Assembly: GCA_025560025.1 (NCBI GenBank)
Contig: CP048486.1
Location: 310,001-374,000 of the forward strand
DNA length: 64,000 nucleotides
Direction: 5' to 3'
Source of the DNA: Agrobacterium tumefaciens
GTDB lineage: Bacteria > Pseudomonadota > Alphaproteobacteria > Rhizobiales > Rhizobiaceae
Shown here: positions 8,746-18,395 of the stretch, in pieces
How the letters are laid out: each line of letters starts with the position of its first letter
Position numbering within the stretch: position 1 is the stretch's first letter
Made by a program: the position numbers and the translations under genes
Notes under the pieces: model-generated
Seen by the model: only the letters and a program-made list of their open reading frames with translations
What the model was told of the DNA's origin: nothing
The model's database searches: none

Positions 8746-9705
8746 ATGAGAAAAGCTCTTGCGGCATTCACTGTCGCCGTATCCGCATGCCTTGCATCCA
8801 GTGTTTCCGCGCAATCGCTCACCGTCGGCTTCTCGCAGATCGGTTCGGAATCCGGCTGGCGTGCAGCCGAAACCACTGTCACCAAACAGCAGGCCGAAAA
8901 GCGCGGCGTCACGCTGAAATTCGCCGACGCTCAGCAGAAGCAGGAAAACCAGATCAAGGCCGTTCGCGGCTTCATCGCGCAGGGCGTCGATGCGATCCTG
9001 ATCGCGCCTGTGGTCGCCACCGGCTGGGATGCGGTGCTGAAGGAAGCCAAGGAAGAGAAAATCCCCGTCATCCTGCTCGACCGCCAGATCGAAGCGCCGG
9101 ATGATCTTTACCTGACCGCCGTAACCTCCGATCAGGTGCACGAAGGCAAGGTTGCCGGTGACTGGCTGGTCAAGGATGTCGGCTCCAAGGACTGCAAAGT
9201 CGTGGAATTGCAGGGCACGACCGGCTCTTCGCCCGCCATCAACCGTAAAAAGGGCTTCGAAGAGGCGATTGCCTCGCACAAGAACATCAAGATCGCGCGC
9301 TCGCAGACGGGTGACTTCACCCGCACCAAGGGCAAGGAAGTGATGGAAAGCTTCATCAAGGCTGAAGGCGGCGGCAAGGATATCTGTGCGGTCTACGCTC
9401 ACAATGACGACATGGCCGTCGGCGCGATCCAGGCGATCAAGGAAGCCGGTCTGAAACCCGGAACCGACATCAAGATCGTGTCCATCGACGCCGTGCCAGA
9501 CATCTTCAAGGCCATGGCGGATGGCGAGGCCAATGCGACGGTGGAACTGACACCCGACATGGCCGGCCCGGCCTTTGACGCGCTCGAAGCCTATCTGAAG
9601 GACAAGAAGGAACCGCCGAAGTGGATCCAGACGGAATCCAAGCTTTATACGGCATCCGATGATCCGATGAAGGTCTACGAGGCGAAGAAGGGCCTGGGTT
9701 ACTGA
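8746..9705 (+). CDS. ytfQ: sugar ABC transporter substrate-binding protein, YtfQ-like
   Basis: Periplasmic binding protein of 319 aa with signal peptide (cleavage near SVSAQ-SLTVGF). It closely follows E. coli YtfQ, which binds galactofuranose: LTVGFSQIGSESGWRAAE, QQKQENQIKAVRGFIAQG, GVDAILIAPVVATGW, SGDFTR-type (here TGDFTRTKGKEVMESFIKAE) and VYAHNDDMAVGAIQAIKEAG. Ribosome site GGGAGGA precedes the ATG. It is the first gene of a complete YtfQ-YtfR-YtfT-YjfF set. Some alphaproteobacterial relatives take arabinofuranose-type sugars, so the ligand is a furanose or related aldose by inference. Confidence 0.85.
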   Translation: MRKALAAFTVAVSACLASSVSAQSLTVGFSQIGSESGWRAAETTVTKQQAEKRGVTLKFADAQQKQENQIKAVRGFIAQGVDAILIAPVVATGWDAVLKEAKEEKIPVILLDRQIEAPDDLYLTAVTSDQVHEGKVAGDWLVKDVGSKDCKVVELQGTTGSSPAINRKKGFEEAIASHKNIKIARSQTGDFTRTKGKEVMESFIKAEGGGKDICAVYAHNDDMAVGAIQAIKEAGLKPGTDIKIVSIDAVPDIFKAMADGEANATVELTPDMAGPAFDALEAYLKDKKEPPKWIQTESKLYTASDDPMKVYEAKKGLGY

Positions 9706-9718
9706 GCCATTTCTTCGG

Positions 9719-9747
9719 GGAAACGGCGCAGGTGCTGCGCCGTTTCC
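9719..9747 (+). other. intercistronic stem-loop after ytfQ-like gene
   Basis: Perfect 13-base-pair stem GGAAACGGCGCAG with loop GTG, 14 bases after the binding-protein stop. There is no T run, so it may protect the upstream mRNA or partly terminate, a common way to make more binding protein than membrane subunits. Confidence 0.6.
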
Positions 9748-9793
9748 GCCCAGGCTGCAGAACGATCGCATATGAAGTGAGCGGATGAGGCTT

Positions 9794-9917
9794 GCTTCTT
9801 CTCCCCGCCGGGGAGAAGTCCGCGGCAGCGGGATGAGGGGGCAAGCTCTCCGAAATCCGGCAACGTTACCCCCTCATCCGACCCTTCGGCCCACCTTCTC
9901 CCCGACGGGGAGAAGAA
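9794..9917. repeat. RIME-type dispersed palindromic repeat, copy 2
   Basis: Same two-hairpin arrangement as at 6144-6265 (TTCTTCTCCCC...GGGGAGAAG, GCAGCGGGATGAGG, CCCTCATCCGACCCTTCGG). It sits inside the sugar ABC operon between the binding-protein and ATPase genes, so it is probably transcribed as a structured spacer. Confidence 0.8.
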
Positions 9918-9996
9918 ACAGGCGGCATCCGCTCACTCCATCTGGGATCACTCTACGCTTTTAGGCGCCAGACCCATATCCATACGGAATTAACTC

Positions 9997-11520
9997 ATGC
10001 CCGAAACCGCCTCTCTTCTGGAAGCACGCGTCATCGGCAAATCCTTTCTCGGGATCACGGCGCTGGACAATGTCGATTTCTCGCTCCGGCGCGGTGAAAT
10101 CCACGCATTGCTCGGCGAAAACGGCGCGGGCAAATCGACGCTGATCAAGATCCTGACCGGCGTTTATCACCGCGACAGCGGTTCCATCTTTCTGCAAGGC
10201 GCAGAGATTTCGCCCGCCAATGTGGGTGAAGCGCAGGCGCTTGGCATCGGCACGGTCTATCAGGAAGTGAACCTTCTCGAAAACCTGACGGTGGCCGAAA
10301 ACCTGTTTCTTGGCCGCCAGCCGCGCCGCTTCGGACTGATCGACCGCAGCACGATGCAGAAGAATTCGCAGGCCCTGCTTGCCCAATACGGGCTTTCCAT
10401 TGACGTCAACGCGCTGCTTTCCAGCTATTCCGTCGCCATCCGGCAGATCATCGCCATTGCCCGCGCCGTCGATCTTTCCGGCAAGGTGCTGGTGCTGGAC
10501 GAGCCGACAGCCAGCCTTGATGCCCATGAAGTCGAGATGCTGTTCGGCGTCTTGAGAAACCTGCGCGCGCGCGGCATCGGCATCGTCATCATCACCCACT
10601 TCCTCAATCAGGTCTATGACATAGCCGACCGAGTGACGGTCCTGCGCAACGGTCGCCTTGTCGGCACCCGCGATATCGGCAGCCTGCCCCGTTCCGAACT
10701 GATCTCGATGATGCTCGGTCGCGAGCTTCAGCACATTACCCATGACCATCAGGCCACCGAAGATACGGTTGCCGAGGGCGAGCCGCCGATCCGTTTCGAA
10801 GGTTATGGCAAACGCGGCAGCATCGCGCCCTTCGATCTCGGCATCCGGCCGGGAGAAATCGTCGGCGTCGCCGGGCTGCTCGGTTCTGGCCGGACGGAAA
10901 CAGCCTTCCTGCTGTTCGGCATCGACCGGCCGGATACCGGAAAGGCTGTCATCGACGGCCAGACGGTGGCGATTTCTTCGCCGGAAGCCGCCATTACCGC
11001 CGGTTTCGGTTTCTGTCCGGAAGAGCGCAAGACGGATGGCATCATCGGCGACTTTTCCGTTACCGATAATATCGCCCTGGCGCTTCAGGCCCGGCAGGGC
11101 TGGGCACGGCCGCTCTCGCGCCGGCAGAAGGCTGAGCTTGCCGAAAGCTTCATCAAGTCGCTCGATATCCGCCCGGCCGACCCTGAGCGGCCGATCAAAT
11201 TCCTGTCCGGCGGCAATCAGCAGAAGGCCATTCTGGCGCGCTGGCTCGCCACCCACCCCCGGCTGCTGATCCTCGACGAGCCGACACGCGGCATCGATAT
11301 AGGCGCGCATGCGGAAATCCTGAAAATGATCGAAAAACTCTGCAGCGAAGGCATGTCGCTCGTCGTCATCTCCTCCGAACTGGAAGAGCTTACCGCCGTC
11401 GCCCATCGTGTCGTCGTACTTTCGGATCGTCGCCATGTCAGCGAGTTGAAGGCCGGCGACGTGACCGCCGACAACATCATGCGGGCGATTGCCGATGCGG
11501 CAAAAACGGAGGCGGCATGA
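9997..11520 (+). CDS. ytfR: sugar ABC transporter ATP-binding protein, YtfR-like (two ABC domains)
   Basis: 507 aa cytoplasmic ATPase of the ribose/galactose class with tandem ABC domains. The first has Walker A GENGAGKST near residue 45 and Walker B VLVLDEPTASLD. The second has a degenerate Walker A (GLLGSGRTE near residue 290), signature LSGGNQQKA and Walker B LLILDEPTRGID, typical of this class. It overlaps the next permease by 4 bases (ATGA). Confidence 0.9.
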   Translation: MPETASLLEARVIGKSFLGITALDNVDFSLRRGEIHALLGENGAGKSTLIKILTGVYHRDSGSIFLQGAEISPANVGEAQALGIGTVYQEVNLLENLTVAENLFLGRQPRRFGLIDRSTMQKNSQALLAQYGLSIDVNALLSSYSVAIRQIIAIARAVDLSGKVLVLDEPTASLDAHEVEMLFGVLRNLRARGIGIVIITHFLNQVYDIADRVTVLRNGRLVGTRDIGSLPRSELISMMLGRELQHITHDHQATEDTVAEGEPPIRFEGYGKRGSIAPFDLGIRPGEIVGVAGLLGSGRTETAFLLFGIDRPDTGKAVIDGQTVAISSPEAAITAGFGFCPEERKTDGIIGDFSVTDNIALALQARQGWARPLSRRQKAELAESFIKSLDIRPADPERPIKFLSGGNQQKAILARWLATHPRLLILDEPTRGIDIGAHAEILKMIEKLCSEGMSLVVISSELEELTAVAHRVVVLSDRRHVSELKAGDVTADNIMRAIADAAKTEAA

Positions 11521-12563
11521 TGGCAGCAGTGACACGACGCCTGAAAAGGCTTGCTCCGCAGCTTATCGCGCTGTTCGTCATTCTGGCAGCGATTACAATC
11601 GTTTCGCCGGGTTTCCTGCATGTCTCGTTCCAGAACGGCAGGCTCTATGGCAGTCTGGTGGATATTCTCGTGCGCGCCGCACCGGTTGCGCTTTTGACCA
11701 TCGGCATGACGCTGGTCATCGCCACCAAGGGCATCGATCTGTCCATCGGCGCCGTCATCGCCATCTGCGGCGCGGTCGCAGCCACGCTCATCAGCAATGG
11801 CCATTCCATTCCCTCGGTCATCGTCATCTCGCTTGCGGTGGGCATTGCCTGCGGCCTCTGGAACGGCGTGCTGGTCGCTCTGCTCGATATACAGCCGATC
11901 ATCGCCACGCTGATCCTGATGGTGGCGGGACGCGGCATCGCCCAGCTCATCACCGAGGGTGTCATTCTCACCTTCAACAATGACAGCTTTTCCGCCATCG
12001 GCTCCGGCTCGTTCGCAGGCATTCCGCTGCCCGTCATCATCTGGGTGGCGGCCGCACTGCTGATCGGCCTTCTGGTACGCAAGAGCGCGCTCGGTTTCCT
12101 CATCGAGGCCACCGGCATCAATCGCCGCGCCGCAGCCTTGGCCGGCGTGCGGGCCCGCTTCCTGCTGTTTTTCGTTTATGCGGTTTCTGGCCTCTGCGCG
12201 GCCATCGCCGGCATGATCGTGACCGCCGATATTCGCGGCGCGGATGCCAACAATGCCGGGCTGTGGCTGGAGCTGGACGCCATATTGGCGGTGGTCATCG
12301 GCGGCACGTCGCTGAATGGCGGGCGCTTCTCCATCACCGCCTCGCTGATTGGCGCGCTCATCATCCAGACCATCAATACCGGCATTCTCGTCTCGGGCTT
12401 TCCGCCGGAATTCAACCTCATCATCAAGGCCGGCATCATCATGGTGGTGCTGACGCTGCAATCGCCGGCAATAATGACGGTGCTTGGCTTCGTGAAAACG
12501 CCGAAGCCACACGCCAAACCGGCGGCCACCAATGGCATGACCAAGGAAGGAACCGCGCGATGA
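11517..12563 (+). CDS. ytfT: sugar ABC transporter permease, YtfT-like
   Basis: 348 aa inner-membrane permease of the BPD_transp_2 family with 8-10 hydrophobic segments. Family blocks seen are IGMTLVIATKGIDLSIGAV near residue 60 and LELDAILAVVIGGTSLNGGR near residue 255. It forms a heterodimer with the YjfF-like permease that follows, as in E. coli YtfT/YjfF. Coupled to both neighbours by ATGA overlaps. Confidence 0.88.
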   Translation: MMAAVTRRLKRLAPQLIALFVILAAITIVSPGFLHVSFQNGRLYGSLVDILVRAAPVALLTIGMTLVIATKGIDLSIGAVIAICGAVAATLISNGHSIPSVIVISLAVGIACGLWNGVLVALLDIQPIIATLILMVAGRGIAQLITEGVILTFNNDSFSAIGSGSFAGIPLPVIIWVAAALLIGLLVRKSALGFLIEATGINRRAAALAGVRARFLLFFVYAVSGLCAAIAGMIVTADIRGADANNAGLWLELDAILAVVIGGTSLNGGRFSITASLIGALIIQTINTGILVSGFPPEFNLIIKAGIIMVVLTLQSPAIMTVLGFVKTPKPHAKPAATNGMTKEGTAR

Positions 12564-13540
12564 TCCACAGCCGCAACCTGCCCTTCCTCACCACGCTGAC
12601 GATCTTCGTCATCGCCTATCTTCTCTGCGTGCTGCAATATCCGGCGATCCTGTCGACACGGGTGATCGGCAATCTTCTGACCGACAATGCCTTTCTCGGC
12701 ATTGCGGCTGTCGGCATGACCTTCGTCATCCTGTCGGGCGGCATCGATCTTTCCATCGGTTCGGTCATCGCCTTTACCAGCGTCTTCGTGGCGGTGATGG
12801 TCGGCACCTATAATATCCACCCGCTGCTCGCCTTCGCCATCGTGCTGGTTGTCTCGACATTGTTCGGCTGCCTGATGGGGGCGATGATCCGCTTCCTCGC
12901 CATCCCGCCCTTCGTGGTAACGCTGGCGGGCATGTTTCTGGCACGCGGCGCGGCTTACCTCATCTCCACCCAGTCCGTGCCGATCTCGCATCCCTTCATC
13001 GATGCGATACAGGGCTTTTATTACCGCTTCCCCGGTGGCGGCAGGCTGACGGCGCTCGCCATGCTGATGCTTCTCGTCTTTGCCGCCGGCATGCTGATCG
13101 CCAGCCGCACCCGCTTCGGGGCCAATGTCTATGCGCTTGGCGGCAACCCGCAATCGGCCGAGTTGATGGGCGTGCCGATCGGGGCGGCGACCATCGGCAT
13201 CTATGCGCTTTCCGGCTTTCTCTCCGGCCTCGCCGGCATCGTCTATACGCTCTATACCTCGTCAGGCTATTCGCTGGCGACGGTCGGCGTTGAACTCGAC
13301 GCCATCGCAGCGGTCGTGATCGGCGGGACGTTGCTAACTGGCGGCACGGGGCTGGTGGCGGGCACCTTCATCGGCCTGCTGATCCAGGGGCTGATCCAGA
13401 CCTATATCGTTTTTGACGGAACGCTTTCTTCCTGGTGGACGAAAATCGTCATCGGCGTGCTGCTTTTCGTCTTCATCGTGTTGCAGCGCGCAATCATCTG
13501 GTATTCAAACAGGAGACTGGCCGGACCGCATCCGGCATAA
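12560..13540 (+). CDS. yjfF: sugar ABC transporter permease, YjfF-like
   Basis: 326 aa second permease. I start it at the ATG at 12560 that overlaps the YtfT-like stop; the frame is open further upstream but only inside the preceding gene. It shows VGMTFVILSGGIDLSIGSV near residue 55, FVVTLAGMFLARGAAYLIS near residue 120 and VELDAIAAVVIGGTLLTGG near residue 250. The two permeases share the family blocks but are clearly diverged, consistent with a heterodimeric channel. Confidence 0.88.
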   Translation: MIHSRNLPFLTTLTIFVIAYLLCVLQYPAILSTRVIGNLLTDNAFLGIAAVGMTFVILSGGIDLSIGSVIAFTSVFVAVMVGTYNIHPLLAFAIVLVVSTLFGCLMGAMIRFLAIPPFVVTLAGMFLARGAAYLISTQSVPISHPFIDAIQGFYYRFPGGGRLTALAMLMLLVFAAGMLIASRTRFGANVYALGGNPQSAELMGVPIGAATIGIYALSGFLSGLAGIVYTLYTSSGYSLATVGVELDAIAAVVIGGTLLTGGTGLVAGTFIGLLIQGLIQTYIVFDGTLSSWWTKIVIGVLLFVFIVLQRAIIWYSNRRLAGPHPA

Positions 13541-13558
13541 TTGCAAACGGAGGCTTGC

Positions 13559-14293
13559 TTGGGGCTGCTCGAAACAACGATAAGCGGACGAAAACGCCGG
13601 AACAGCCACGCCCATGTGGTCTCCGAACTCGGCAGCGCCATCGTTTCAGGCAGAATAGCGGAAGGTTCGCTCTTGCCCAATGATGCCGAACTGTCACTGC
13701 GTTTCGGCGTTTCGCGCACCGTGCTGCGCGAAACCATGAAGACGCTGGCGGCGAAGCGCCTCGTCGAACCCAAGGCCAAGGTCGGCACCCGCGTTCTCGA
13801 CCGTTCCAGCTGGAACTTCTTTGATCCCGACGTGCTGGGCTGGCGCTGCGAGGCCGGGATAGATGAGGAATTCGTCACGCATCTGGCGGAAATCCGCCTC
13901 GCTCTCGAACCGGCCGCGGCCGCCGCTGCGGCACTGCAGGCCTCGAATGACGATATTGTTTCCCTTTACGTGATCGCCGCCAAATTCGACAATCCGAAAC
14001 ATACGCCGGAGACCATCGCCAAGGTCGATCTCGAATTTCACCTTGCCGTTGCGCATATGTCCGGCAACCCCTTCATGCGTTCGGCAAGCGGGCTCATCGA
14101 AGCAGCACTGGCCATTTCTTTCCAGCTTTCATCCCCCGCAGCCTCGCCCGGCACCATCGCGGAGATTGCCTCCAATCACCTGCGCATCGTGCACGCCATT
14201 GCGGCACGGGATGCCGATGCCGCCGTGAAAGCCATGCGCCATGTGATCGAGGTCGGCAAGGATCGGACGCAGAAGGCGATCAAGGCGCCTTGA
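13559..14293 (+). CDS. GntR-family regulator, FadR/FCD subfamily
   Basis: DNA-binding repressor or activator with an N-terminal winged helix (DAELSLRFGVSRTVLRETMKTL) and an all-helical FCD effector domain (FHLAVAHMSGNPF with metal-binding histidines). It is last in the sugar ABC operon and is the natural regulator of the divergent dehydratase/ABC promoters. I choose the TTG at 13559, preceded 5 bases upstream by GGAGG, giving 244 aa; another TTG at 13541 directly abuts the upstream stop but has no ribosome site. Confidence 0.85.
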   Translation: MGLLETTISGRKRRNSHAHVVSELGSAIVSGRIAEGSLLPNDAELSLRFGVSRTVLRETMKTLAAKRLVEPKAKVGTRVLDRSSWNFFDPDVLGWRCEAGIDEEFVTHLAEIRLALEPAAAAAAALQASNDDIVSLYVIAAKFDNPKHTPETIAKVDLEFHLAVAHMSGNPFMRSASGLIEAALAISFQLSSPAASPGTIAEIASNHLRIVHAIAARDADAAVKAMRHVIEVGKDRTQKAIKAP

Positions 14294-14335
14294 GGTCGCC
14301 GTACCGCCCTCTCCCCGCGAAGAAGGTCCCACCTT

Positions 14336-15607
14336 TCACCCGATCAGGATCGCCCTGATATCGTTTACATTCGTCAGCGTCGGCCCCGTCACGACAAGGT
14401 CTCCGGCTGCATTGAAAGCCGTGTAGCTATCATGGTTCACGAGTGACTGGCGCGGATCGACGCCGGCATTGCGTATGCGGACAAGCGTATCCGGCGTCAC
14501 CATCGCACCCGCCGCATCCTCCACGCCGTCTATGCCGTCGCTATCGCCGGCAATGGCCCATATGCCGTCTGCGCCCTTCAGCGTCAGCGCAAGGCTCAGC
14601 AGGAACTCCGTATTGCGACCACCCTTGCCGGCCGGCCCCTTGCCGATCGTCACTGTGGTTTCGCCGCCGGAAAGCAGTACGGCCGGGCCCTTGACCGGCA
14701 GGCCCTTGCGGCTGGCGGAAAGAGCGATACCGGCCATGACAGCGCCGACATCTTTTGACTCGCCTTCCAGCGAATCCCCGAGGATAAGCGGCGTAAGCCC
14801 GAGCTTTAAGGCCTCATCCGCCGCCGCCTGCAGGGCGAGCGAGGGGGCTGCGATCAGCCGGATATCCTCTTCAATATCACCCGCTTTCGGTGTTTCCTCA
14901 CCCTTTTCCAGCACCCTGCGCACCGTTTCGGGAAGATCGAGCGCATAACGGGAGACGATTTCCCGCACGGTTTCAATATCGCTCGGATCTGCAACCGTCG
15001 GGCCGGAGGCGATTTCGGACGGGTCGTCACCCGGCACATCCGAAATCAGCAGCGAAACAACCTTGGCCGGCCTGGCGGCCAGCGCCAGCCGCCCGCCCTT
15101 GATGCGGGAGAGATGTTTGCGCACCGCGTTCATTTCGGAAATCGTCGCACCGCTGGCCAAAAGGGCACGATTGACGGCCATCTTGTCGGCAAGCGTCATG
15201 CCTTCGGCAGGCGCCACCATCAGCGCCGAACCGCCGCCGGAAATCAGCGCGATCACCATGTCGTCCGCCGTCAGCCCCTCAACGGCGGCAAGAATGCGTT
15301 TTGCCGCTTCCGCGCTTTTATCGTCGGGCACCGGATGCGAGGCCTCGATGATCTCAATGCGTGTGGTCGGGACGGCATGGCCGTAACGCGTCACCACCAC
15401 ACCGGAGAGATCGACATGCGGCCATGCCGCTTCAAGCGCTGCGGCCATGGCGGCCGAAGCCTTGCCGGCGCCCACCACTACACATCTGCCCTTGGGCGGG
15501 AAAGGAAGATGGTGTTGCAGCACCTTTGCGGGATCGGCGCTCGCGACGGCGGCCATGAATATGCGGTTGAGAGCGTCTCTTGCGGACGTGTCGTTCCATG
15601 TGCTCAT
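14336..15607 (-). CDS. ttuD: glycerate 2-kinase, MOFRL/TtuD type
   Basis: 423 aa cytosolic kinase phosphorylating glycerate, mostly to 2-phosphoglycerate in this family. The N-terminal DUF4147 part shows VVGAGKASAAMAAALE near residue 45 and LISGGGSALMVAP near residue 120. The C-terminal MOFRL part shows LLSGGETTVTI, GRNTEFLLSLAL and AGDSDGIDG. It follows a DUF1304 gene by 4 bases on the same strand. Beside sugar-acid genes it could return glyoxylate/tartronate-semialdehyde products to glycolysis; that link is inference. Confidence 0.88.
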   Translation of the reverse strand: MSTWNDTSARDALNRIFMAAVASADPAKVLQHHLPFPPKGRCVVVGAGKASAAMAAALEAAWPHVDLSGVVVTRYGHAVPTTRIEIIEASHPVPDDKSAEAAKRILAAVEGLTADDMVIALISGGGSALMVAPAEGMTLADKMAVNRALLASGATISEMNAVRKHLSRIKGGRLALAARPAKVVSLLISDVPGDDPSEIASGPTVADPSDIETVREIVSRYALDLPETVRRVLEKGEETPKAGDIEEDIRLIAAPSLALQAAADEALKLGLTPLILGDSLEGESKDVGAVMAGIALSASRKGLPVKGPAVLLSGGETTVTIGKGPAGKGGRNTEFLLSLALTLKGADGIWAIAGDSDGIDGVEDAAGAMVTPDTLVRIRNAGVDPRQSLVNHDSYTAFNAAGDLVVTGPTLTNVNDIRAILIG

Positions 15608-15611
15608 CGGT

Positions 15612-15965
15612 TCATACTCCGATCCAGAGGAGGCCGAGCGCGAACAATGCCGGCAATGCCTGAATGAACAGGATCTTCATATTGGCTGTCATGGCGCCGA
15701 AAATACCGGCCACCAGAACGCAGGCGAGGAAGAACACCTTGAAACTCAGCCCTTCATCGCCCTGCATCAGCCCATAGATCAGCCCCGCCGCCAGAAACCC
15801 GTTATAAAGGCCCTGATTGGCGGCCAGCACTTTCGTCTGCCGGGCAAAATCCGCAGAAAGGCCGAAGGCTTTGCGGCCAGCGGGCTTTTCCCACAGCAGC
15901 ATTTCCAGAATGACGATGTAGATGTGGATGGCCGCAACGACGGCAATCAGAATGCTGGCGATCAT
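15612..15965 (-). CDS. DUF1304 small membrane protein
   Basis: 117 aa, four hydrophobic segments, starting MIASILIAVVAAIHIYIVIL and containing the family motif ILEMLLWEKPAGRKAFGL followed by AANQGLYNGFLAAGL. DUF1304 proteins have no established function. A GGAAAG ribosome site precedes the ATG. Its stop is 4 bases before the glycerate kinase start, so the two are probably cotranscribed. Confidence 0.8.
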   Translation of the reverse strand: MIASILIAVVAAIHIYIVILEMLLWEKPAGRKAFGLSADFARQTKVLAANQGLYNGFLAAGLIYGLMQGDEGLSFKVFFLACVLVAGIFGAMTANMKILFIQALPALFALGLLWIGV

Positions 15966-16145
15966 GGGCGGCTTTCCTCCAAAAACCTTGAGGTCCTGCC
16001 TCGGTCGTCTTCATGCGAAAACAGACGGCCGGCCGGACAATTCCGTTTTAGCGGCGGCACGCATGGCCGCAAGGCCATAATCCCGCTCCTCCCGCGCAAA
16101 CTGTTGAAGAGTGGCACTGCATTGCTTGACTCTTTGCTGAAATAA

Positions 16146-16160
16146 GAACAAAACAGGAAC
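16146..16160 (+). promoter_or_regulatory. SOS box GAAC-N7-GAAC (LexA operator)
   Basis: GAACAAAACAGGAAC is an exact match to the alphaproteobacterial LexA operator, two GAAC direct repeats separated by 7 bases. It lies 39 bases before imuA, where a repressor would block transcription of the imuA-imuB-dnaE2 operon until DNA damage. Confidence 0.9.
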
Positions 16161-16198
16161 AATAGAATTGAAAATCCGGAATTGAAACCTGTCATGCC

Positions 16199-16963
16199 AT
16201 GCAAAAGCGCGCGGAACAGTTGCTCGTTGTCGAAGAGCTGCGTGAAAGGCTGGAAAGGATCGGTAACGGGCCTCATCGCCTGCACGAGACCTTGCCTTTC
16301 GGCGTGGATGCCATCGACCATCACCTGCCGGGAGGCGGGCTGAAGCTCGGTTGCCTGCATGAGGTGAGCGGCGGCGGCAATGGCGCTGCCGATGGCGCGG
16401 CGGCCGCCCTTTTTGCGGCCGGTGTGGCAGCAAGGCTTTCCGGCAAGGTTTTATGGTGTGTCACCCGCCGGGATCTGTTCATGCCGGGGCTGACGCAGGC
16501 GGGCCTGTCGCAGAACCGGGTCATCATCGTTGAATGCCGCGATGAAAAAGGCGTGCTCGACTGTTTCGAGGAAGGCCTTCGCTGCAACGGCTTCGGCGCG
16601 GTGATGGGTGAGGTGGCGAAACTGCCGATGAACGCCTCACGGCGGCTGCAACTGGCAGCGGAAACCTCCGGTGTGACCGGCATCGCCATCCGCCGTTTCC
16701 GTCGCGCCGCCGATGCGGCGCTGTTCGGCGAGCCGACGGCGGCGGTGACCCGCTGGCGCATCTCCGTCCGGCCCTCATCCCCCTTGCCGGTGCCGGGGGT
16801 GGGCAGGCCGCGCTGGTCTCTGGAACTTTTGCGATGTCGCGGCGGCGAAAGTGCCGAATTTGAAGTGGAAGCCTGTGATGCAAAGGGTCGTCTCGCTCTA
16901 CCTCCCGACATGGTCGACGGATCGTTTCCGGCGTCTTTCGGGCAAGGACGCGCCGCCGGTTGA
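16199..16963 (+). CDS. imuA: ImuA, mutasome accessory protein
   Basis: 254 aa RecA/SulA-like protein of the damage-inducible mutagenesis operon. N-terminal LPFGVDAIDHHLPGGGLKLGCLHEV is the ImuA signature; the Walker A region is degenerate (SGGGNGAADGAAAALFA). FRRAADAALFGEPTAAVTRWRI-type sequence in the middle is also characteristic. With ImuB and DnaE2 it supports translesion synthesis. It has the SOS box just upstream and overlaps the imuB reading frame. Confidence 0.9.
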   Translation: MQKRAEQLLVVEELRERLERIGNGPHRLHETLPFGVDAIDHHLPGGGLKLGCLHEVSGGGNGAADGAAAALFAAGVAARLSGKVLWCVTRRDLFMPGLTQAGLSQNRVIIVECRDEKGVLDCFEEGLRCNGFGAVMGEVAKLPMNASRRLQLAAETSGVTGIAIRRFRRAADAALFGEPTAAVTRWRISVRPSSPLPVPGVGRPRWSLELLRCRGGESAEFEVEACDAKGRLALPPDMVDGSFPASFGQGRAAG

Positions 16964-18395
16964 AAAGCCTCTGGTCATGATCGGCCGCCAGGGCAGCCGC
17001 CGGCTGGTGCTGGCGCTCGACAAGGCGGCAAAGGCGGCGGGCATCCGGCCCGGCACGCCGGTCAGCAAGGCGCAGGCGCTGGTGCCGGGCCTTATCGTGG
17101 AAGATATGGATACGGCTGGTGATGCCCGTGCCCTGCAGCAACTGGCCTTTCATTTCCTGCGCATCTATGCCCCCATCGTTGCCGCCGACCCACCGGACGG
17201 GCTGGTGCTGGATACGGCGGGGGCGGACCATCTGCACGGCAATGAGGCGCTGATGCTGAGCGGCATGGTCAACCGCCTGCACGCCGCCGGTTTTGCCGCC
17301 CGCGCCGCCATTGCCGATAGCTGGGGAGCGGCCCATGCGCTGGCCCGTTTCGGCCGTCAGGAAATCAGCATCGTGCCACCGGGCGGGCAGCGGGTGGCAA
17401 TCAGCGTTTTGCCATTGGCCGCGCTCAGGCTGGAAGAGCGTATTGTTTCCGGGCTGAAGGTGCTCGGTTTCCGCAGCATCGGCGAGCTGGCCGATGCCCC
17501 GCGTGCGCCGCTGACCCTGCGCTTCGGCCCCGAACTCGTGCGCCGTCTTTCCCAGGCTTCCGGAGAGATCGGCGAACCCATAGAACCGGTGCGGGTGGCT
17601 GAACTGGTGGAGGTGCGGCGCGCCTTTCCCGAACCCATTGCAGCGGCGGAGACGATTGCCCGCTATACGCAAAAACTGGTTATGGAGCTTTGTGTCGCGC
17701 TGGAAAAGCGCGGCCTTGGCGCCCGCCGTGTCGATATGGTGCTGCACCGGGTGGATAGCGGCCTGCAGGCGGTGCGGGCCGGCACCTCCAGACCGGTGCG
17801 CGATGTCAAACAGCTTGTCCGGCTTCTGACCGACCGTATCGACACCATCGATCCCGGTTTCGGCATCGAGATGATGGTGCTGACTGCCACCTATGCCGAG
17901 CCACTTGTTGCCGCGCAGGCCCGATCCTCGCTTCTGGAGGAAGGCCGTGCGGACATCGCCGATACGGTCGATGTCATCCTCAATCGCGGTCACCGGGTCT
18001 ATCGTTATGCAGCAGTGGCAAGCGATGTGCCGGAACGCTCCCTTACCCCCGTTGCGGCGCTTGCGCCTGAGGATACGCTCGGCTGGTCCGGCCACTGGCC
18101 GCGTCCGGTCAGGCTTTTTGCAAGGCCGGAACCCATCGAGACGCTGGCGCTGCTGCCGGATCATCCGCCGCGTTATTTCCTCTGGAAAGGCGTGCGCCAT
18201 AATGTGCGGCGCGCCGACGGGCCGGAGAGGGTGTTCGGCGAATGGTGGAAACGCGACCGGGAAAAGGCCGCCGTGCGCGATTATTTCACGGTGGAAAATG
18301 AAAACGGCGAGCGCTTCTGGATTTTCCGTTCCGGTGACGGCGAACATGCCGAGACCGGCTCGCAGGGCTGGTTCATCCACGGGGTTTTCGCATGA
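16878..18395 (+). CDS. imuB: ImuB, Y-family polymerase-like mutasome protein
   Basis: Catalytically inactive Y-family polymerase homologue that links DnaE2 to the beta clamp. I start it at the ATG at 16878, giving [19 protein letters not shown], the usual N-terminus, and 505 aa; an upstream in-frame ATG at 16851 would add nine residues. The catalytic acidic residues of true DinB proteins at the N-terminus are replaced, as expected for ImuB. It overlaps imuA by 86 bases and dnaE2 by 4. Confidence 0.9.
   Translation: MQRVVSLYLPTWSTDRFRRLSGKDAPPVEKPLVMIGRQGSRRLVLALDKAAKAAGIRPGTPVSKAQALVPGLIVEDMDTAGDARALQQLAFHFLRIYAPIVAADPPDGLVLDTAGADHLHGNEALMLSGMVNRLHAAGFAARAAIADSWGAAHALARFGRQEISIVPPGGQRVAISVLPLAALRLEERIVSGLKVLGFRSIGELADAPRAPLTLRFGPELVRRLSQASGEIGEPIEPVRVAELVEVRRAFPEPIAAAETIARYTQKLVMELCVALEKRGLGARRVDMVLHRVDSGLQAVRAGTSRPVRDVKQLVRLLTDRIDTIDPGFGIEMMVLTATYAEPLVAAQARSSLLEEGRADIADTVDVILNRGHRVYRYAAVASDVPERSLTPVAALAPEDTLGWSGHWPRPVRLFARPEPIETLALLPDHPPRYFLWKGVRHNVRRADGPERVFGEWWKRDREKAAVRDYFTVENENGERFWIFRSGDGEHAETGSQGWFIHGVFA

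Noticed and set aside
9961..11535. 524-codon open frame antisense to the YtfR-like ATPase
   Set aside because: Shadow of a gene with clear Walker and signature motifs.
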